Assembly (NCBI GenBank): GCA_036454645.1 | Contig: JAZHSQ010000007.1 | Location: forward strand, 1-64,000 | Length of the DNA: 64,000 nucleotides | From: Olsenella_K sp036454645 | Lineage (GTDB): Bacteria > Actinomycetota > Coriobacteriia > Coriobacteriales > Atopobiaceae | Direction of reading: 5' to 3' | Shown here: positions 44,775 through 53,433 of the stretch, one piece after another | Layout of the letters: each line of letters starts with the position of its first letter | How positions within the stretch are numbered: position 1 is the stretch's first letter | Made by a program: the position numbers and the translations under genes | The notes under the pieces: generated by a model | What the model saw: the letters and a program-made list of their open reading frames with translations, nothing else | What the model was told of the DNA's origin: nothing | The model's database searches: none

Positions 44775-44942
44775 ATGGCAGGAAGCCGACACGGCTTGCC
44801 CGCGAAGGCGAACAAGGCGAAAGGCACCCGCGATGCCCCCGATCAACCCCTTCGCGCCTTAATAGAGCAGGTCGCCCGCGGCGTGGTGCGCTTCGCCCTT
44901 CCCGAGTTCAGGGCCTACGTCCGGGAGGAGCTCGGCGACTAG
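44775..44942 (+). CDS. possible small protein of 55 residues
   Basis: An ATG at 44775 opens a frame ending LIEQVARGVVRFALPEFRAY, then VREELGD and a stop. It has no clear ribosome binding site. A better-placed ATG at 44834, behind AAAGG, reads MPPINPFA and then stops, but a -1 shift at GCGCC would join it to the same C-terminal part. The C-terminal helix looks protein-like. It may be a real small gene with a frameshift, or chance. Confidence 0.35.
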   Translation: MAGSRHGLPAKANKAKGTRDAPDQPLRALIEQVARGVVRFALPEFRAYVREELGD

Positions 44943-44966
44943 GCGGCCCCGCCTTGCGACCCGACC

Positions 44967-46861
44967 CTACGCGACCTCCTCGAACTGCGACTGGTACAGC
45001 CGCGCGTAGAAGCCGCCCGCGGCGAGGAGCTCCTCGTGCGTGCCCTTCTCCACCACGTCGCCGTCGCGCAGCACCAGGATGGCGTCGGCGCTCCTGATGG
45101 TCGAGAGGCGGTGCGCGATCACGAAGCTCGTGCGGCCGGCCATGAGCTTGTCCATGGCGCGCTGGATGCGCCACTCGGTGCGCGTGTCCACGTTGGAGGT
45201 CGCCTCGTCCAGGATCAGGATCGGGCGGTTCGCCAGCACCGCGCGGGCGATGGTCAAGAGCTGGCGCTGCCCCTGGCTGACGTTGGTCGCGCCCTCGTCC
45301 AGCTCGAAGTCGTATCCGCCGGGCAGCGTCTCGATGAAGTGCTCGCAGTGCGCGTAGCGCGCGGCGGCCTCCACCTCCTCGTCGGTGGCGTCGAGCCGCC
45401 CGAAGCGGATGTTCTCGCGGATGGTGCCCTTGAAGAGCCACGCGTCCTGCAGGACCATCGAGAAGCTCTGGCGCAGGTCGGCGCGGGCGACGTCGCGCAC
45501 GTCGTGTCCGTCGACGCGGAGCGCGCCCGCGTCCACGTCGTAGAAGCGCAGCAGGAGCTTCATGAGCGTGGTCTTGCCGGCGCCGGTGGGCCCCACGATG
45601 GCCACCGTGCGGCCGGGCTCCACGTTGGCCGAGAAGTCGTGGATGATCGTCTGCCCCGGCAGGTAGCCGAAGTAGACGTGGTCGAAGTCCACCGCGCCCG
45701 CGGCATGGCCGATGGTCTCGGCAGGCGCGCCCGTGGCGGGGTCGAGCGCCGCCGTCTCCTCCTCCTCGGGCGCCTCCAGGAACTCGAAGACGCGCTCGGC
45801 GCAGGCGGCCATCTGCTGCAGCACGTTGGACACGGTCGCCAGCTGCGTGATGGCTGCGTGAAGTTCTTGACGTACTGGATGAAGGACTGGATGTCGCCGG
45901 GCTGGATGGCGCCCGTGACGGCGAGGCCCGCGCCGACCACGACGACGCCCACGTAGCCCATGTTGCCCACGAGGTTCATGAGCGGCTGCATGAGGCCCGA
46001 GAGGAACTGGCTCCTCCACGCGCTCTCGAAGAGCCGGTCGTTCTCCTCCTCGAAGCGCTCGACGGCACGTCCGCCGCGGTCGAAGGCCTGGATCACCACC
46101 TGGCCCGAGAAGTCCTCCTCCACGCGCCCGTTAACGGCGCCGAGCTGCTCCTGCTGCTGACGGAAGTACCTCTGCGAGCGGCGGATGAGCACGCCCAGGA
46201 CGAGCGCCGAGACCGGCAGCGTCACGAAGGTCACGCCCGCGAGCGGCAGGGAGATGGCGAGCATCATGACGGCGACGCCCACCACCTGCGTGGCCGAGGT
46301 CACGAGCTGGACGAGCCCCTGGTTGAGCGACTGGCTCAGGGTGTCCACGTCGTTGGTCATGCGCGAGAGCACGTCGCCCTTGGAGACGGACCTCCCGTCG
46401 AAGTACGAGAGGGGCACCTTCGAGATCTTGTCGGCTATCTCGCCGCGCATGCGGTAGACGACCCTCTGCGTGACGCCCGTCATGATCCAGCTCTGGAGGC
46501 CGGAGGCCGCGGCGCTCGCCAGGTAGACCACGAGGAGGGTCGCCAGGATCCGCCCGATGAGGCCGAAGTCGATGCCGCCCGCGCCGGCCGCCGCGGCCTG
46601 GACGCCACGGATGACCTCGGTGGTCGCGCTGCCCAGGACCTTGGGCCCCACCACCGAGAACACCACCGACGCCATGGCCAGGACCACCGCCGCAACGAGC
46701 CCCGCGCGATACGGCCCCATGTAGCGCATGAGCTTTCGGATGGTGCCCTTGAAGTCCTTGGCCTTCTCGCCCGGCGCCATGCGGCTGCCGGGCCCGTGCG
46801 GGCGCGCGCCCGCCTGGCGCGCCTGCCGCGCGCCCTGCTCCCTGAGCGACTCCCCCGCCAT
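44967..46861 (-). pseudogene. ABC exporter subunit with a single-base frameshift
   Basis: Second half-transporter of a heterodimeric exporter. The N-terminal part (from 46861) has six helices and reads to SFIQYVKNFTQP near 45860. The frame then changes by one base to ITQLATVSNVLQ, and the ATPase domain follows intact with Walker A IVGPTGAGKTT, signature NVSQGQRQLLTIA, Walker B ILILDEATSNVD and IAHRLSTIR. A missing base near 45852-45858 explains the break. All other motifs are perfect, so the defect is very recent, or a sequencing error, or bypassed. The start lies one base after the stop of the partner gene. Confidence 0.9.
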
Positions 46862-46862
46862 G

Positions 46863-48617
46863 CTACTCCCCCTCCACAAGGCCGAGCTCCTCGGCGCTGA
46901 GCTGGCTCTTCGCGATCTCCAGGTACTCCGGGCAGCTGCGCAGGAGCTCCTCGTGCGTTCCCTGCCCCACCACGCGGCCCTCGTCGAGCACGACGATCTG
47001 GTCGGCGCCCATGACGGTGGCGACGCGCTGCGCCACCACCAGGACCGCGGTGTCCGCCCGCTCGCGCGCCAGCGCCTGGCGCAGCCGCGCGTCCGTGGCG
47101 TAGTCGAGCGCCGAGAAGGAGTCGTCGAGCACCAGGACCTCGGGGTGCGCGGCGAGCGCGCGGGCTATGGCCAGGCGCTGGCGCTGCCCGCCGGACACGT
47201 TGGTCCCGCCCTGGGCGATCGCAGTACTGAGCCCGTCCCCCTTCTGGGCCACGAGCTCCGTGGCCTGCGCCACGTCGATGGCGTGGAGCAGGTCCTCCTC
47301 CGTCGCGTCGTCCGTGCCGAAGGCCACGTTGCTGGCGATGGTGCCCGAGAAGAGGAAGCCCTGCTGGGGCACGTAGCCCACGCGGGAGCGCAGGTCGGCG
47401 AGGGACATCTTGCGCGTGTCCACGCCGTCGAGCGTGATGGTGCCCGACGTGGGGTCGTAGAGGCGCGGCACCAGCTGCACGAGCGTCGACTTGCCCGAGC
47501 CCGTGGAGCCCACGATGGCCGTCACCCTGCCGGGCGCGGTGGAGAGGCTCACGTCGCTCACCACGTCGCCCTCGGCGTCCGGGTAGCGGAAGCCCACGTG
47601 GTCGAAGACCAGGCGCCCGCGCGGCGCGTCCGCTGCCGGCGAGACGGGGTCCGCGGGGTCGCTCACGGCCGGCGTGACGTCGAGCACCTCCTGCACGCGG
47701 CCGACGGAGACCTCGGCGCGCGGCAGGATGACGGCAACCATCGAGACAACAAGAAAGCTCATCACGATCATCATGGCGTAGCTGATGAAGGCCATCATGT
47801 CTCCCGCCTGCATGGCGCCGGCGGCCACCCCGTGCGAGCCGAACCACACGATGGCGACCGTGGCCACGTTCATCACGAGCATCATGAGGGGCATCATGAG
47901 GGTCATGGCGCGGTTCACGAAGAGCTGCGCGTCGCGGAGGTCGCCGGACGCCGCATCAAAGCGCTTGAGCTCGTGGCCCTGGCGGCCGAAGGCGCGGATG
48001 GTCATGATGCCGTCGAGCATCTCTCGCGCGAGGAGGTTCACGCGGTCTACCAGCGACTGCATGACCTTGAAGCGCGGCATGGTGAGCCAGAAGAGCACGG
48101 CCACGACGCCCAGGACCGCCAGCAGCGCCGCGCCCACGATCCAGGTGAGGCCGCCGCCCATGCCCATGACCTGCACCACGGCGACGACGCCCATGACCGG
48201 GGCGAACATCACCATGCGGAGCATGATCACGATCATGTTCTGGATCTGCTGCACGTCGTTGGTGCAGCGCGTGATGAGCGACGACTGCGAGAACCGGTTG
48301 ACCTCCGCGGGCGAGAGGGACATCACCTTTGCGAAGACGTCGCGGCGCAGGTCGCGCGCCACGGCAGCCGCCACGCGGGACGCGACGAGCCCCGAGAGCA
48401 CGGCCGCCACGAGCGAGCCCACGCAGAAGCCGAGCATCACGAGCGCCATGTGCCCAAGGTAGGCGGCGTCGCCCGCCTCCGCGCCCACGACGCCCACGTT
48501 CACGATGTCGGACATGTAGCGCGGCAGCGACAGCTCGCAGAGCGCCTGGACGAGAAGGAGCGCGACGACGGCCGCCACCTCGGCGGCGTGGGGGCGCAGG
48601 AGCCTCGCGAGCCTCAT
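46863..48617 (-). CDS. ABC exporter subunit, MarR-operon partner
   Basis: A 584-residue fused membrane-ATPase half-transporter. Six helices precede Walker A IVGSTGSGKST, signature NVSGGQRQRLAIA and a Walker B that reads VLVLDDSFSALD, with Asp in place of the catalytic Glu and VAQRVATV in place of the switch His. That degenerate site is typical of one partner in heterodimeric multidrug exporters. It begins at the ATG overlapping the MarR stop (ATGA) and is followed by the frameshifted partner, which has the intact site. Confidence 0.93.
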   Translation of the reverse strand: MRLARLLRPHAAEVAAVVALLLVQALCELSLPRYMSDIVNVGVVGAEAGDAAYLGHMALVMLGFCVGSLVAAVLSGLVASRVAAAVARDLRRDVFAKVMSLSPAEVNRFSQSSLITRCTNDVQQIQNMIVIMLRMVMFAPVMGVVAVVQVMGMGGGLTWIVGAALLAVLGVVAVLFWLTMPRFKVMQSLVDRVNLLAREMLDGIMTIRAFGRQGHELKRFDAASGDLRDAQLFVNRAMTLMMPLMMLVMNVATVAIVWFGSHGVAAGAMQAGDMMAFISYAMMIVMSFLVVSMVAVILPRAEVSVGRVQEVLDVTPAVSDPADPVSPAADAPRGRLVFDHVGFRYPDAEGDVVSDVSLSTAPGRVTAIVGSTGSGKSTLVQLVPRLYDPTSGTITLDGVDTRKMSLADLRSRVGYVPQQGFLFSGTIASNVAFGTDDATEEDLLHAIDVAQATELVAQKGDGLSTAIAQGGTNVSGGQRQRLAIARALAAHPEVLVLDDSFSALDYATDARLRQALARERADTAVLVVAQRVATVMGADQIVVLDEGRVVGQGTHEELLRSCPEYLEIAKSQLSAEELGLVEGE

Positions 48618-49093
48618 CGGCGCTCGCCTCCCCATGCCATCTCGTCGACGATCGCGCCCACGCGCCCGCAGATGCGCACGAGCTCGCGGGCGTCGTCCTC
48701 GCCGAGCCTCTCGAGCACGGAGGCGACCAGGCGGGTCCTCTTGGCGAAGCGAGCCTCGAGCTCGCGCTCGCCCGCCTCCGTGATGGTGACGACCACGCCG
48801 CGGCGGTCTCGCTCGCTCGGGCGCCGCCTGACGAGGCCGTGCCCCTCGAGCTGGTTGAGCGTCTGGGCGACGCGCGCGCTCGTGATGTGGCAGGCCTCGG
48901 CGATCGCCGCCGGCGCCATCCCCTCGGGGCTGTGGTGCAGCAGGTGCAGCACGTTGTTCTCGCCGCGCTTCCTGTCCGCCCCCTTGCAGTGCTGGCCGCT
49001 CCCGCGGATGCCGCGCGCGACCTCGATCAGGTCGTGGGCGAGCCCGTCCCAGTCCGCGGGCGCTGCGGCGCCCTCCTTCCGTGCCTCTCCCAT
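48614..49093 (-). CDS. MarR-family repressor of the ABC exporter operon
   Basis: A 159-residue winged-helix regulator: PAAIAEACHITSARVAQTLN is the recognition region and the wing is RRRPSERDRRGVVVTITEAG. It heads a MarR-ABC-ABC operon of the multidrug-resistance type, probably relieved by a drug-like ligand. GGGGGACGG precedes the ATG. Two strong palindromes upstream are the likely operators. Confidence 0.93.
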   Translation of the reverse strand: MGEARKEGAAAPADWDGLAHDLIEVARGIRGSGQHCKGADRKRGENNVLHLLHHSPEGMAPAAIAEACHITSARVAQTLNQLEGHGLVRRRPSERDRRGVVVTITEAGERELEARFAKRTRLVASVLERLGEDDARELVRICGRVGAIVDEMAWGGERR

Positions 49094-49106
49094 CCGTCCC
49101 CCATTC

Positions 49107-49121
49107 GCTAATGGCCTTAGC
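49107..49121. promoter_or_regulatory. MarR operator 1
   Basis: GCTAATGGCCTTAGC, a dyad with arms GCTAA and TTAGC, lies 14 bases upstream of the marR start and just downstream of a TATAGC -10 candidate (49136-49131). Confidence 0.7.
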
Positions 49122-49202
49122 CGTTGGGAGAGGCTATACCCGCGAGCGCGCGCTCGCTAGCACCGCCAGCAAAGCAGGCCCCGCCTACACGGGACCTCCA
49201 CA

Positions 49203-49219
49203 AGCTAATACCATTAGCT
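49203..49219. promoter_or_regulatory. MarR operator 2
   Basis: AGCTAATACCATTAGCT is a perfect palindrome with a 3-base centre, sharing GCTAA/TTAGC with operator 1. It lies 97 bases from it, between the MFS stop and marR. Confidence 0.7.
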
Positions 49220-49294
49220 AACTTCCGGCACCAGGGCCGGACGGTCGGCCACGGCGCCAGGGCAGGGCGGCCGGCCCCGAAGGGCGGTGCCGGC

Positions 49295-50551
49295 CTACGC
49301 CCGCCGCGCGCGCTCCCGGCGGGAGAGCGAGACGGTCGCCAGCACGAGGGCGAACGCCACGAGGGCGAGCAGCGCGCCGAAGAGGCCCAGGTAGGAGATG
49401 CCGGGGCCGGCGACGACCCTGCCACCCGCGAAGGTCCCCGCCGCGATGCCCACGTTGAACGAGAGCGGCTCGAGGGAGCTCGCCAGCGTGAACGCCTTGG
49501 GGTAGCGCCGGTGCGCCACGTCCATGAAGTTGGAGATGCTGGGGATGGAGGCGAGGTACATGAGCAGGGCGAGGAGCATGAGCAGGGCGACGGCGGGGCC
49601 CGTGCTGCCGCCGGCGAGGAAGAGGCCGAGCAGGACCGCCGCCTGCACGGGGAAGACGGCCGTCAGCGAGCGCAGCCCGAAGCGCCTGTCGAGCCAGCCG
49701 CTCAGGAAGTTGCTCGCCAGGGTGACGGCGCCGTAGGCGACGAGCGTCCGGCTCGCGTCCGCCGCGCCCATGCCCAGGACCTGCTCGAGGTAGGGCGTCA
49801 CGTAGCCGTAGAGGGTGTAGACGGAGCCAACCCCGAAGACGAACACGGCCATGCCCGTGAGGATGCACGGCTCGGAGAGCAGCCGCAGCTGCTCCCCTGC
49901 GCTCGCCGGCTCGTCGGTCGCGCCGGAGCGCGGCATGAGGAGGGCGAGCAGGACGCAGGACACGACGCAGACCGCGAGCGTGCCGTACATGGCGACGTGC
50001 CAGCCCACCGTGCTGGCGAGCATCTTGCCCGCGCTCGTGGCCACGATGAGCGCCACCGAGTAGCTCGCGTACACGAGGGTGAGGACGCCGGAGGTGCGCT
50101 CCGCCCCCACGAGCTCGGGGATGAAGGTCACGCCGACGGCCAGGAGGGCGCCGGAGATGGACCCCAGGACGACGCGGGCGACGAGCAGCGCGGCGAAGCT
50201 CGTGGCGAACGCGGAGACCACGTTGCTGGCGAGGAACAGCGCCAGGTAGGCGAGCATGACGTGATAGCGCCTGAAGCGGCCGGTGGCCAGCGCCAGGGCC
50301 GGGGTCATGACGGCGTAGGGCAGCGCGAAGAGGCTGATCAGCTGGCCCGTCGTGGAGAGCGAGACCCCGAAGTCGCGCGAGAGCTCGCTCTCGATGCCGA
50401 TGACGACGAACTCCGAGCACCCCAGGGCGAAGCCCATGAGCACCAGGACGGCGACGCAGAGCCTGCCCCGCGCCGCCGTGACGTCCGGCGTGCCCTGCGC
50501 GCTCCCGCCCTCAGCCACATGTCCTTCTCGTCCGCCTGCCGACCCTGCCAT
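49295..50551 (-). CDS. MFS carrier of the AraJ/drug:H+ type
   Basis: A 418-residue protein with 12 hydrophobic helices. The conserved MFS loops are seen in LALATGRFRRYHVMLAYLAL and the motif C-like VARVVLGSISGALLAVG in the N-terminal half. Substrate is unknown; arabinose-like or drug efflux are typical for the group. GGGGGAGG precedes the ATG at 50551. It precedes marR on the same strand with the second MarR operator just downstream of its stop, so it is not clearly under MarR control. Confidence 0.9.
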   Translation of the reverse strand: MAGSAGGREGHVAEGGSAQGTPDVTAARGRLCVAVLVLMGFALGCSEFVVIGIESELSRDFGVSLSTTGQLISLFALPYAVMTPALALATGRFRRYHVMLAYLALFLASNVVSAFATSFAALLVARVVLGSISGALLAVGVTFIPELVGAERTSGVLTLVYASYSVALIVATSAGKMLASTVGWHVAMYGTLAVCVVSCVLLALLMPRSGATDEPASAGEQLRLLSEPCILTGMAVFVFGVGSVYTLYGYVTPYLEQVLGMGAADASRTLVAYGAVTLASNFLSGWLDRRFGLRSLTAVFPVQAAVLLGLFLAGGSTGPAVALLMLLALLMYLASIPSISNFMDVAHRRYPKAFTLASSLEPLSFNVGIAAGTFAGGRVVAGPGISYLGLFGALLALVAFALVLATVSLSRRERARRA

Positions 50552-50699
50552 CGATGTACCTCCCCCGTCGCGCCACACCGACGCAGTAGCCTACCACGCG
50601 ACGGTCCGGGGCGGGTCCGCGCGCGGAAGCCCCCGGATCGGCTCAGGCCGCGCCAGTGCGTCGGTGGGCACGCGGGAGGCGCGACGACGGGCGCGGCGG

Positions 50700-51986
50700 C
50701 TACCTGCCGAGGCAGCCGACGGGGATGACGTACACGCCGTCCGACCTCCGGTAGGAGCGCTCGCCGAGGCCGACCAGGACCGCCAGGAACTCCGGCTCGC
50801 GCGTGCGGGCGAGGGAGTTCCTCGCCAGCTTCTCGCGGATGCGCAGCAGGTTCTGGGCGGCCTCGTCCGCCTTGTTCTCGCCCAGCTTCACCTCGACCGC
50901 GCCCCACCTGCCGGACGCGTCCTCGATGATGGCGTCCGCCTCGAGCCCGTTGTCGTCGCGGTAGTAGTGCACGGGGTCCTGCGACGCCTCGGGGAGGGCG
51001 CGCGCGTAGACGGTGAGGTCGCGGATGCACAGGTTCTCGAAGACCAGGCCGAGCGTCTGCCAGTCCTCCTTGAGCGACCGCTCGTTCATCTGCAGGAGCG
51101 CGACCGCGAGGGACGGGTCGACCAGGTAGCGCTTGGGGCTTGTCCGGAACCGCTTGGGCGAGCGGGCGGGGGGCTCCCACCCGCGTACGGGCATCACGAG
51201 GTAGAGCGCCTCAAGGAGGGCGACGTAGTTGGAGACGGTCGCCGGCGAGACCGCGTCCGCCCCGACGGCCTCCCCGTACATGTCGCGCGCCATCGTCTTC
51301 CTGGTCGTCGCCTGGCCGAGGTTCCTGGCCAGGCTCCCAAGGAGCCGTCGCGCCGTGTCGGGGTTCCCGCCCCTGGCGGGCACGCTCTGCTCGACCGTCG
51401 CGTCCACGTAGTCCCGCGCGATCCGCAGGGCGCGGGACGGCCTGATGCCGACCGCCTCGGGCCAACCTCCCCTGCAGCACAGCGACACCAGCCGGTCGAC
51501 GTCCATGTCGCAGGAGGCGTGCGCGAACCTCCCCTCGAAGAGGTCCGCCAGGGAGACCTCGCCCGTGGAGTCGCCGGACTCCTGCAGCGACATGGGGAGC
51601 ATGCGTACCCTGCCGATCCGGCCCACCCCGCTGTGGTGAACCCTGTCCTTCGCGGGCGTCGACGAGCCGGTCAGGATCCAGAGGCCCTTCTCGCCTCCCG
51701 CGTCGTCGACCTCGTGGCGTACCACGTCCCAGACGGAGGGAGCGAGCTGCCACTCGTCGATCACGTGCGGGCGCTCCCCTGCGAGGACGGCCTTGGGGTC
51801 AGCGAGGGCCATGTCCAGGTTCTGGCCCTCGTCGAGGTAGATGATGCTCTTCGCATGGCGGCGCGCGGTCCACGTCTTGCCGCACCACTTGGCGCCGGCG
51901 ATCTCTACCGCGCCGTAGGTCTCGAGGCACTCGTCGACCTCGTCGTCGACGATTCGAGGTAGGTATCCCGCAGGAACGACTGACAT
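50700..51986 (-). CDS. DUF4143-type AAA ATPase, copy 2
   Basis: A 428-residue paralog of the 23355-24638 protein. Walker A is AGAKWCGKTWTA, Walker B-like VIDEWQ, then ILTGSSTP, GRIGRVRMLPMSL and CCRGGWPEA. The C-terminal nuclease-like motif reads LEADAII then WGAVEVKLGENK. I chose MSVVPAGYLPR (51986) because it aligns with the copy-1 start and GGGAGG is eight bases away. The role is unknown. Five 22-bp repeats lie directly upstream. Confidence 0.88.
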   Translation of the reverse strand: MSVVPAGYLPRIVDDEVDECLETYGAVEIAGAKWCGKTWTARRHAKSIIYLDEGQNLDMALADPKAVLAGERPHVIDEWQLAPSVWDVVRHEVDDAGGEKGLWILTGSSTPAKDRVHHSGVGRIGRVRMLPMSLQESGDSTGEVSLADLFEGRFAHASCDMDVDRLVSLCCRGGWPEAVGIRPSRALRIARDYVDATVEQSVPARGGNPDTARRLLGSLARNLGQATTRKTMARDMYGEAVGADAVSPATVSNYVALLEALYLVMPVRGWEPPARSPKRFRTSPKRYLVDPSLAVALLQMNERSLKEDWQTLGLVFENLCIRDLTVYARALPEASQDPVHYYRDDNGLEADAIIEDASGRWGAVEVKLGENKADEAAQNLLRIREKLARNSLARTREPEFLAVLVGLGERSYRRSDGVYVIPVGCLGR

Positions 51987-52053
51987 CGCCATCGACCTCC
52001 CAAGTCGCAGGTGGCTTCCCACGGCTGTCATTATCGGGCATACCGCGCGCCCC

Positions 52054-52163
52054 GTTGTCGGAATCCGCGATTCTCGTTGACAGATTCCGCGTTTCTTGTT
52101 ATCAGAATCCGCGAGTTACGTTGTCAGTTTCCGCGTTTCTCGTTGTCGGATTCCGCAAGCCCT
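52054..52163. repeat. 5 x 22-bp direct-repeat array upstream of DUF4143 copy 2
   Basis: Units begin at 52054, 52076, 52098, 52120 and 52142, exactly 22 bases apart, with consensus GTTGTCRGAWTCCGCGWTTC. Unit 1 contains a 13-bp palindrome GAATCCGCGATTC (5-bp arms, 3-base centre), the same geometry as in the array upstream of copy 1, though the sequence differs. There are no spacers. The array begins 68 bases before the ATG. Confidence 0.9.
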
Positions 52164-52201
52164 GCCGGCAGCCTCCGAGGCCGCGAGGCGCGGCGCCCGA
52201 A

Positions 52202-52999
52202 TCAGGAGAGCTCCTCCAGGAAGCGGCGCATCTCGCGCTGGACGGCGTGCTCCTCGTTGGTACCCACGACCCGCCTCGCGATCTGCTTGAGCGCCGGGCG
52301 GGCGTTGCCCATCACATAGGGGTGCCCCACGAAGCGCAGCATCGCGTAGTCGTTCATGCTGTCCCCGAAGGCCACGACCTCCTGCGGGCCGATGCCCCAG
52401 TAGCGCATGACCTGCTCCAGGCCGGTGGCCTTGCTCACCTGCAGCGGCGTCACGTCGATCCAGGTGGAGCCGGAGGGCATGAAGGCGAAGCGGTCGCCTA
52501 GCTCGCACTCGAGGACGTAGACCATGTCCATGATGTCCTCGTGGCGGTCGTAGCACACGGCCGCCTTGATGATGCTCACGTCGGGCGAGGGCGGATCGAA
52601 GACGCGCTCGGCGTTGGGCAGGTCCTTGTCGAGCTCGCGCACGTAGCGCGACTGGTCGTCCAGGAGGAAGGTGCGCCGCTCGTCGTAGAGCACCAGGTGC
52701 AGGCAGTCGAAGGTCTGGCAGGCCCGGAAGAGCCGGAGCAGGTCCATGGTCGAGAAGACCTCGCGGTCGAGCAGCTCGCCGTCGGCGTACACCTGGCTGC
52801 CGAGCGCGGCCACGTAGTCCATCTGGTCCGCGACCGGCCTGAAGAACTCCCGCAGGGTGCGGTAGCGACGCCCGGAGCTCGCGACGAAGATGACGCCGTG
52901 CCGGCGCAGCTCCGAGACGAGCTCGAAGGTCTCCTCGGGCAGCTTGCCGCTGCCGTCCAGGAGCGTCCCGTCCATGTCCGCCGCGATCAGCCTGATCAT
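52202..52999 (-). CDS. Cof-type HAD phosphatase
   Basis: A 265-residue HAD hydrolase with a C2 cap. Motif I is IAADMDGTLLDG, motif II VASSGRRYRTL, the lysine is in LQVSKATGLEQV, and motif IV is VAFGDSMNDYAML. These enzymes dephosphorylate sugar phosphates, FMN or PLP; specificity is not readable. I chose MIRLIAADMDG at 52999, behind GGAAGAG. Confidence 0.9.
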   Translation of the reverse strand: MIRLIAADMDGTLLDGSGKLPEETFELVSELRRHGVIFVASSGRRYRTLREFFRPVADQMDYVAALGSQVYADGELLDREVFSTMDLLRLFRACQTFDCLHLVLYDERRTFLLDDQSRYVRELDKDLPNAERVFDPPSPDVSIIKAAVCYDRHEDIMDMVYVLECELGDRFAFMPSGSTWIDVTPLQVSKATGLEQVMRYWGIGPQEVVAFGDSMNDYAMLRFVGHPYVMGNARPALKQIARRVVGTNEEHAVQREMRRFLEELS

Positions 53000-53163
53000 C
53001 TCTTCCTTGCTCCCTCCTGCTGCCGCGCGCCAAGTCGCCACATGAGATACTCTACGGCAGGAACGGAGCCGCGAGGGGCGCGGCGCCGAACGGGGGCGCC
53101 CGGCCCGGCACCGGACGGACCCCGCGCCGGCGCTCCCCGCGGGCGGCGAGAGGGAGGATGGCC

Positions 53164-53361
53164 ATGGCTGACGACTTCTACGACGACGAGGACCCCTACT
53201 TCCTGGTCTGCGACCGGCTCGACGCGGGCGAGGACCCGCGCCGCGTCTACGAGTGGGCCGCCGGCAGGCGCGGGCGCGCCAAGGGCGGGGTCCAGCGCGA
53301 CCAGTGGGACGAGGCCCTCTCCTACATCAGCGCGGAGTACCCCGAGCTCGGCCTGGGGTAG
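53164..53361 (+). CDS. small acidic hypothetical protein
   Basis: A 65-residue protein beginning MADDFYDDEDPYFLVCDRLD. GGGAGG lies six bases before this ATG. The pattern of acidic N-terminus, RRVYEWAAGRRGRAKGGVQR and DEALSYISAEYPELG suggests a small folded protein; no family is recognised. It precedes the threonine aldolase gene by 72 bases. Confidence 0.6.
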   Translation: MADDFYDDEDPYFLVCDRLDAGEDPRRVYEWAAGRRGRAKGGVQRDQWDEALSYISAEYPELGLG

Positions 53362-53433
53362 GCGCGGCGCCCGGCGGCAGGGCCGCTCTGGGCGGCACGC
53401 GCACCGGACTGCGACGGCACAACGGGAGGACGG

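Noticed and set aside
52054..52163. Possible CRISPR array
   Set aside because: Units are 22 bp and directly abutting with no spacers, and no cas gene is near. The 24681-24772 array fails for the same reason.
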